In this document: piece after piece, positions 6,765 through 7,389 of the stretch
Layout: every line of letters starts with the position of its first letter
Position numbering within the stretch: the first letter of the stretch is position 1
Assembly (NCBI GenBank): GCA_902773305.1
Contig: CACYEB010000251.1
Location: 1-7,389 of the forward strand
DNA: 7,389 nucleotides
Origin: an uncultured Bacteroidia bacterium
GTDB taxonomy: Bacteria > Bacteroidota > Bacteroidia > Bacteroidales > UBA932
Reading direction: 5' to 3'
Translations under genes and position numbers: made by a program
Notes under the pieces: generated by a model
Seen by the model: the letters and a program-made list of their open reading frames with translations, nothing else
Databases searched by the model: none
What the model was told of the DNA's origin: nothing

Positions 6765-7389
6765 TTATTCTACAAGAGTAACGCCTTCTGCAGTTACTTT
6801 CAGATAGTACTTGTTCTTCTCGAACTTGAGTGCAAAGTCACCGAGCTGGGTGCCGTTGTTATTGTTGTTGAAGATCAGGTTCTCGGAAAGACCAAAAGCG
6901 GCGGGAATGGTGAATACCTTATAGGTAACGTCGCCGACAGTCTCTGTGCCGCCGGGCTGTACACCTGGCCAGTCACCGCCCAGATTGTTCACATCGCCGT
7001 ACATATAGAGGGCAATCGCATCCCAACCAGTCTGGTCGTCTACACAGATTGTGACTGTAGAGGGGTTGTCCATAAGGGAGGCGCCTTCTGCGGTGACCTT
7101 GATAAAGTAATCGTTCTGCTCGAACTTGAGTGCAAAGTCGCCGAGTTGGGTTCCGCCGCCATTGTTGTTGAAAATCAGGTTTTCCGTGAGACCAAGGGCA
7201 TTGTTCAGCTCGAAATAGGTGAATTCCTTGCCGGCAATGGTCACCGTTCCGGCAGGCTGCACGCCGGGCCAGCCGCCGCCCAGGTCGTTGACATCGCCGT
7301 ACATATAGAGGGCCAGAGCATCCCAACCGGTCTGGTTGTCAACATAAATGGTAACGGTCTTGGCCGGGTCGATGCTGGGCCTCTCGGAC
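6765..7389 (-). CDS. Starch-binding protein with tandem CBM26-like modules, C-terminal fragment (207 aa visible; start outside window)
   Basis: The frame is open to the right edge, so the internal Met at 7304 is not the real start. The visible part reads SERPSIDPAKTV and then two ~100-residue modules ending at TAA (6765-6767). Each contains TVTI.VD.QTGWDA.ALYMYGD, then LGG.WPGVQP, then ENLIFNNN...GTQLGDF and a final KVTAEG strand. The paired Trp (GWDA and WPG) and the IFNNN/TQL segment resemble the CBM26 starch-binding family. No catalytic motif is visible. Its place directly before the GH13 genes fits a SusE/SusF-position surface glycan-binding lipoprotein. The alternative is the C-terminal end of a larger multi-module amylase. 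The signal peptide and N-terminal modules lie beyond the window, so the family call rests on pattern only. Confidence 0.78.
   Translation of the reverse strand, partial: SERPSIDPAKTVTIYVDNQTGWDALALYMYGDVNDLGGGWPGVQPAGTVTIAGKEFTYFELNNALGLTENLIFNNNGGGTQLGDFALKFEQNDYFIKVTAEGASLMDNPSTVTICVDDQTGWDAIALYMYGDVNNLGGDWPGVQPGGTETVGDVTYKVFTIPAAFGLSENLIFNNNNNGTQLGDFALKFEKNKYYLKVTAEGVTLVE
6768..7064 (-). repeat. Tandem module repeat, copy 2 (C-terminal CBM26-like unit)
   Basis: This copy is offset by exactly 300 bp (100 codons) from the copy at 7065-7364, with no gap in the alignment I could read. About two thirds of the residues are identical. Identical DNA stretches include 23 bp at 6991-7013 (matching 7291-7313) and 21 bp at 6819-6839 (matching 7119-7139). 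The GGG of the other copy's NNNGGGTQL is NNNNNGTQL-like here. Confidence 0.85.
7065..7364 (-). repeat. Tandem module repeat, copy 1 (CBM26-like unit)
   Basis: This is the partner of the copy at 6768-7064, with the same 300-bp period and the same Trp and Asn landmarks. The middle segment (IAGKEFTYFELNNALG against VGDVTYKVFTIPAAFG) is the most divergent part. The residues before it (SERPSIDPAK) look like an inter-domain linker, so further modules may lie upstream of the window. Confidence 0.85.

Noticed and set aside
7304..7304. Internal ATG as the start of the binding-protein gene
   Set aside because: The frame stays open to the window edge and the first module begins before this Met (TVTIYVDNQTGWDALALY precedes it). 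The second module has an equivalent internal Met at 7004.

Overview
This window is the enzyme-rich part of a starch/glycogen (alpha-glucan) utilisation locus of a Bacteroidota bacterium, most likely of the order Bacteroidales. The evidence is four consecutive GH13 lipoproteins, one of which is a close SusG relative with an inserted CBM58-type module and one a SusA-type neopullulanase. Other support comes from Bacteroidota-style lipoprotein signals, and from gene starts without Shine-Dalgarno sequences. Base composition is rather GC-rich by eye (roughly mid-to-upper fifties percent, not computed), which would fit a higher-GC Bacteroidales lineage better than Bacteroides itself. I cannot name the genus.

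Every supported gene is on the minus strand, so transcription runs from the right edge to the left. The order is: (1) the C-terminal end of a starch-binding protein made of tandem ~100-residue CBM26-like modules (stop at 6765, start beyond the window); (2) a 65-bp gap holding a strong GC-rich hairpin; (3) a 433-aa GH13 lipoprotein; (4) a 683-aa SusG-like surface alpha-amylase; (5) a 643-aa SusA-like neopullulanase/cyclomaltodextrinase; (6) a 441-aa GH13 lipoprotein related to (3). The four enzyme genes are separated by only 6, 9 and 3 bp, so they are almost certainly co-transcribed. Positions 1-69 hold no gene or convincing terminator that I can support.

Expected division of labour, by analogy with the Bacteroides thetaiotaomicron sus system: the CBM26-like protein and the SusG-like enzyme bind and cut starch at the cell surface. 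A SusC/SusD-type transporter, expected upstream outside the window, would import the oligosaccharides, and the SusA-like enzyme would degrade them in the periplasm. The residues after the lipidated cysteine fit this split. Three enzymes carry a K plus D/E cluster (surface-export-like), and only the SusA-like enzyme lacks it.

The system is recognisable rather than new. The points of interest are the four-GH13 architecture, a shared N-terminal tether motif in two otherwise different enzymes, a His-to-Gln change in a conserved GH13 region of the last enzyme, the hairpin that separates the binding protein from the enzymes, and recently related tandem binding modules. All family assignments come from reading the sequence and from memory of the families. 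No database search was run.
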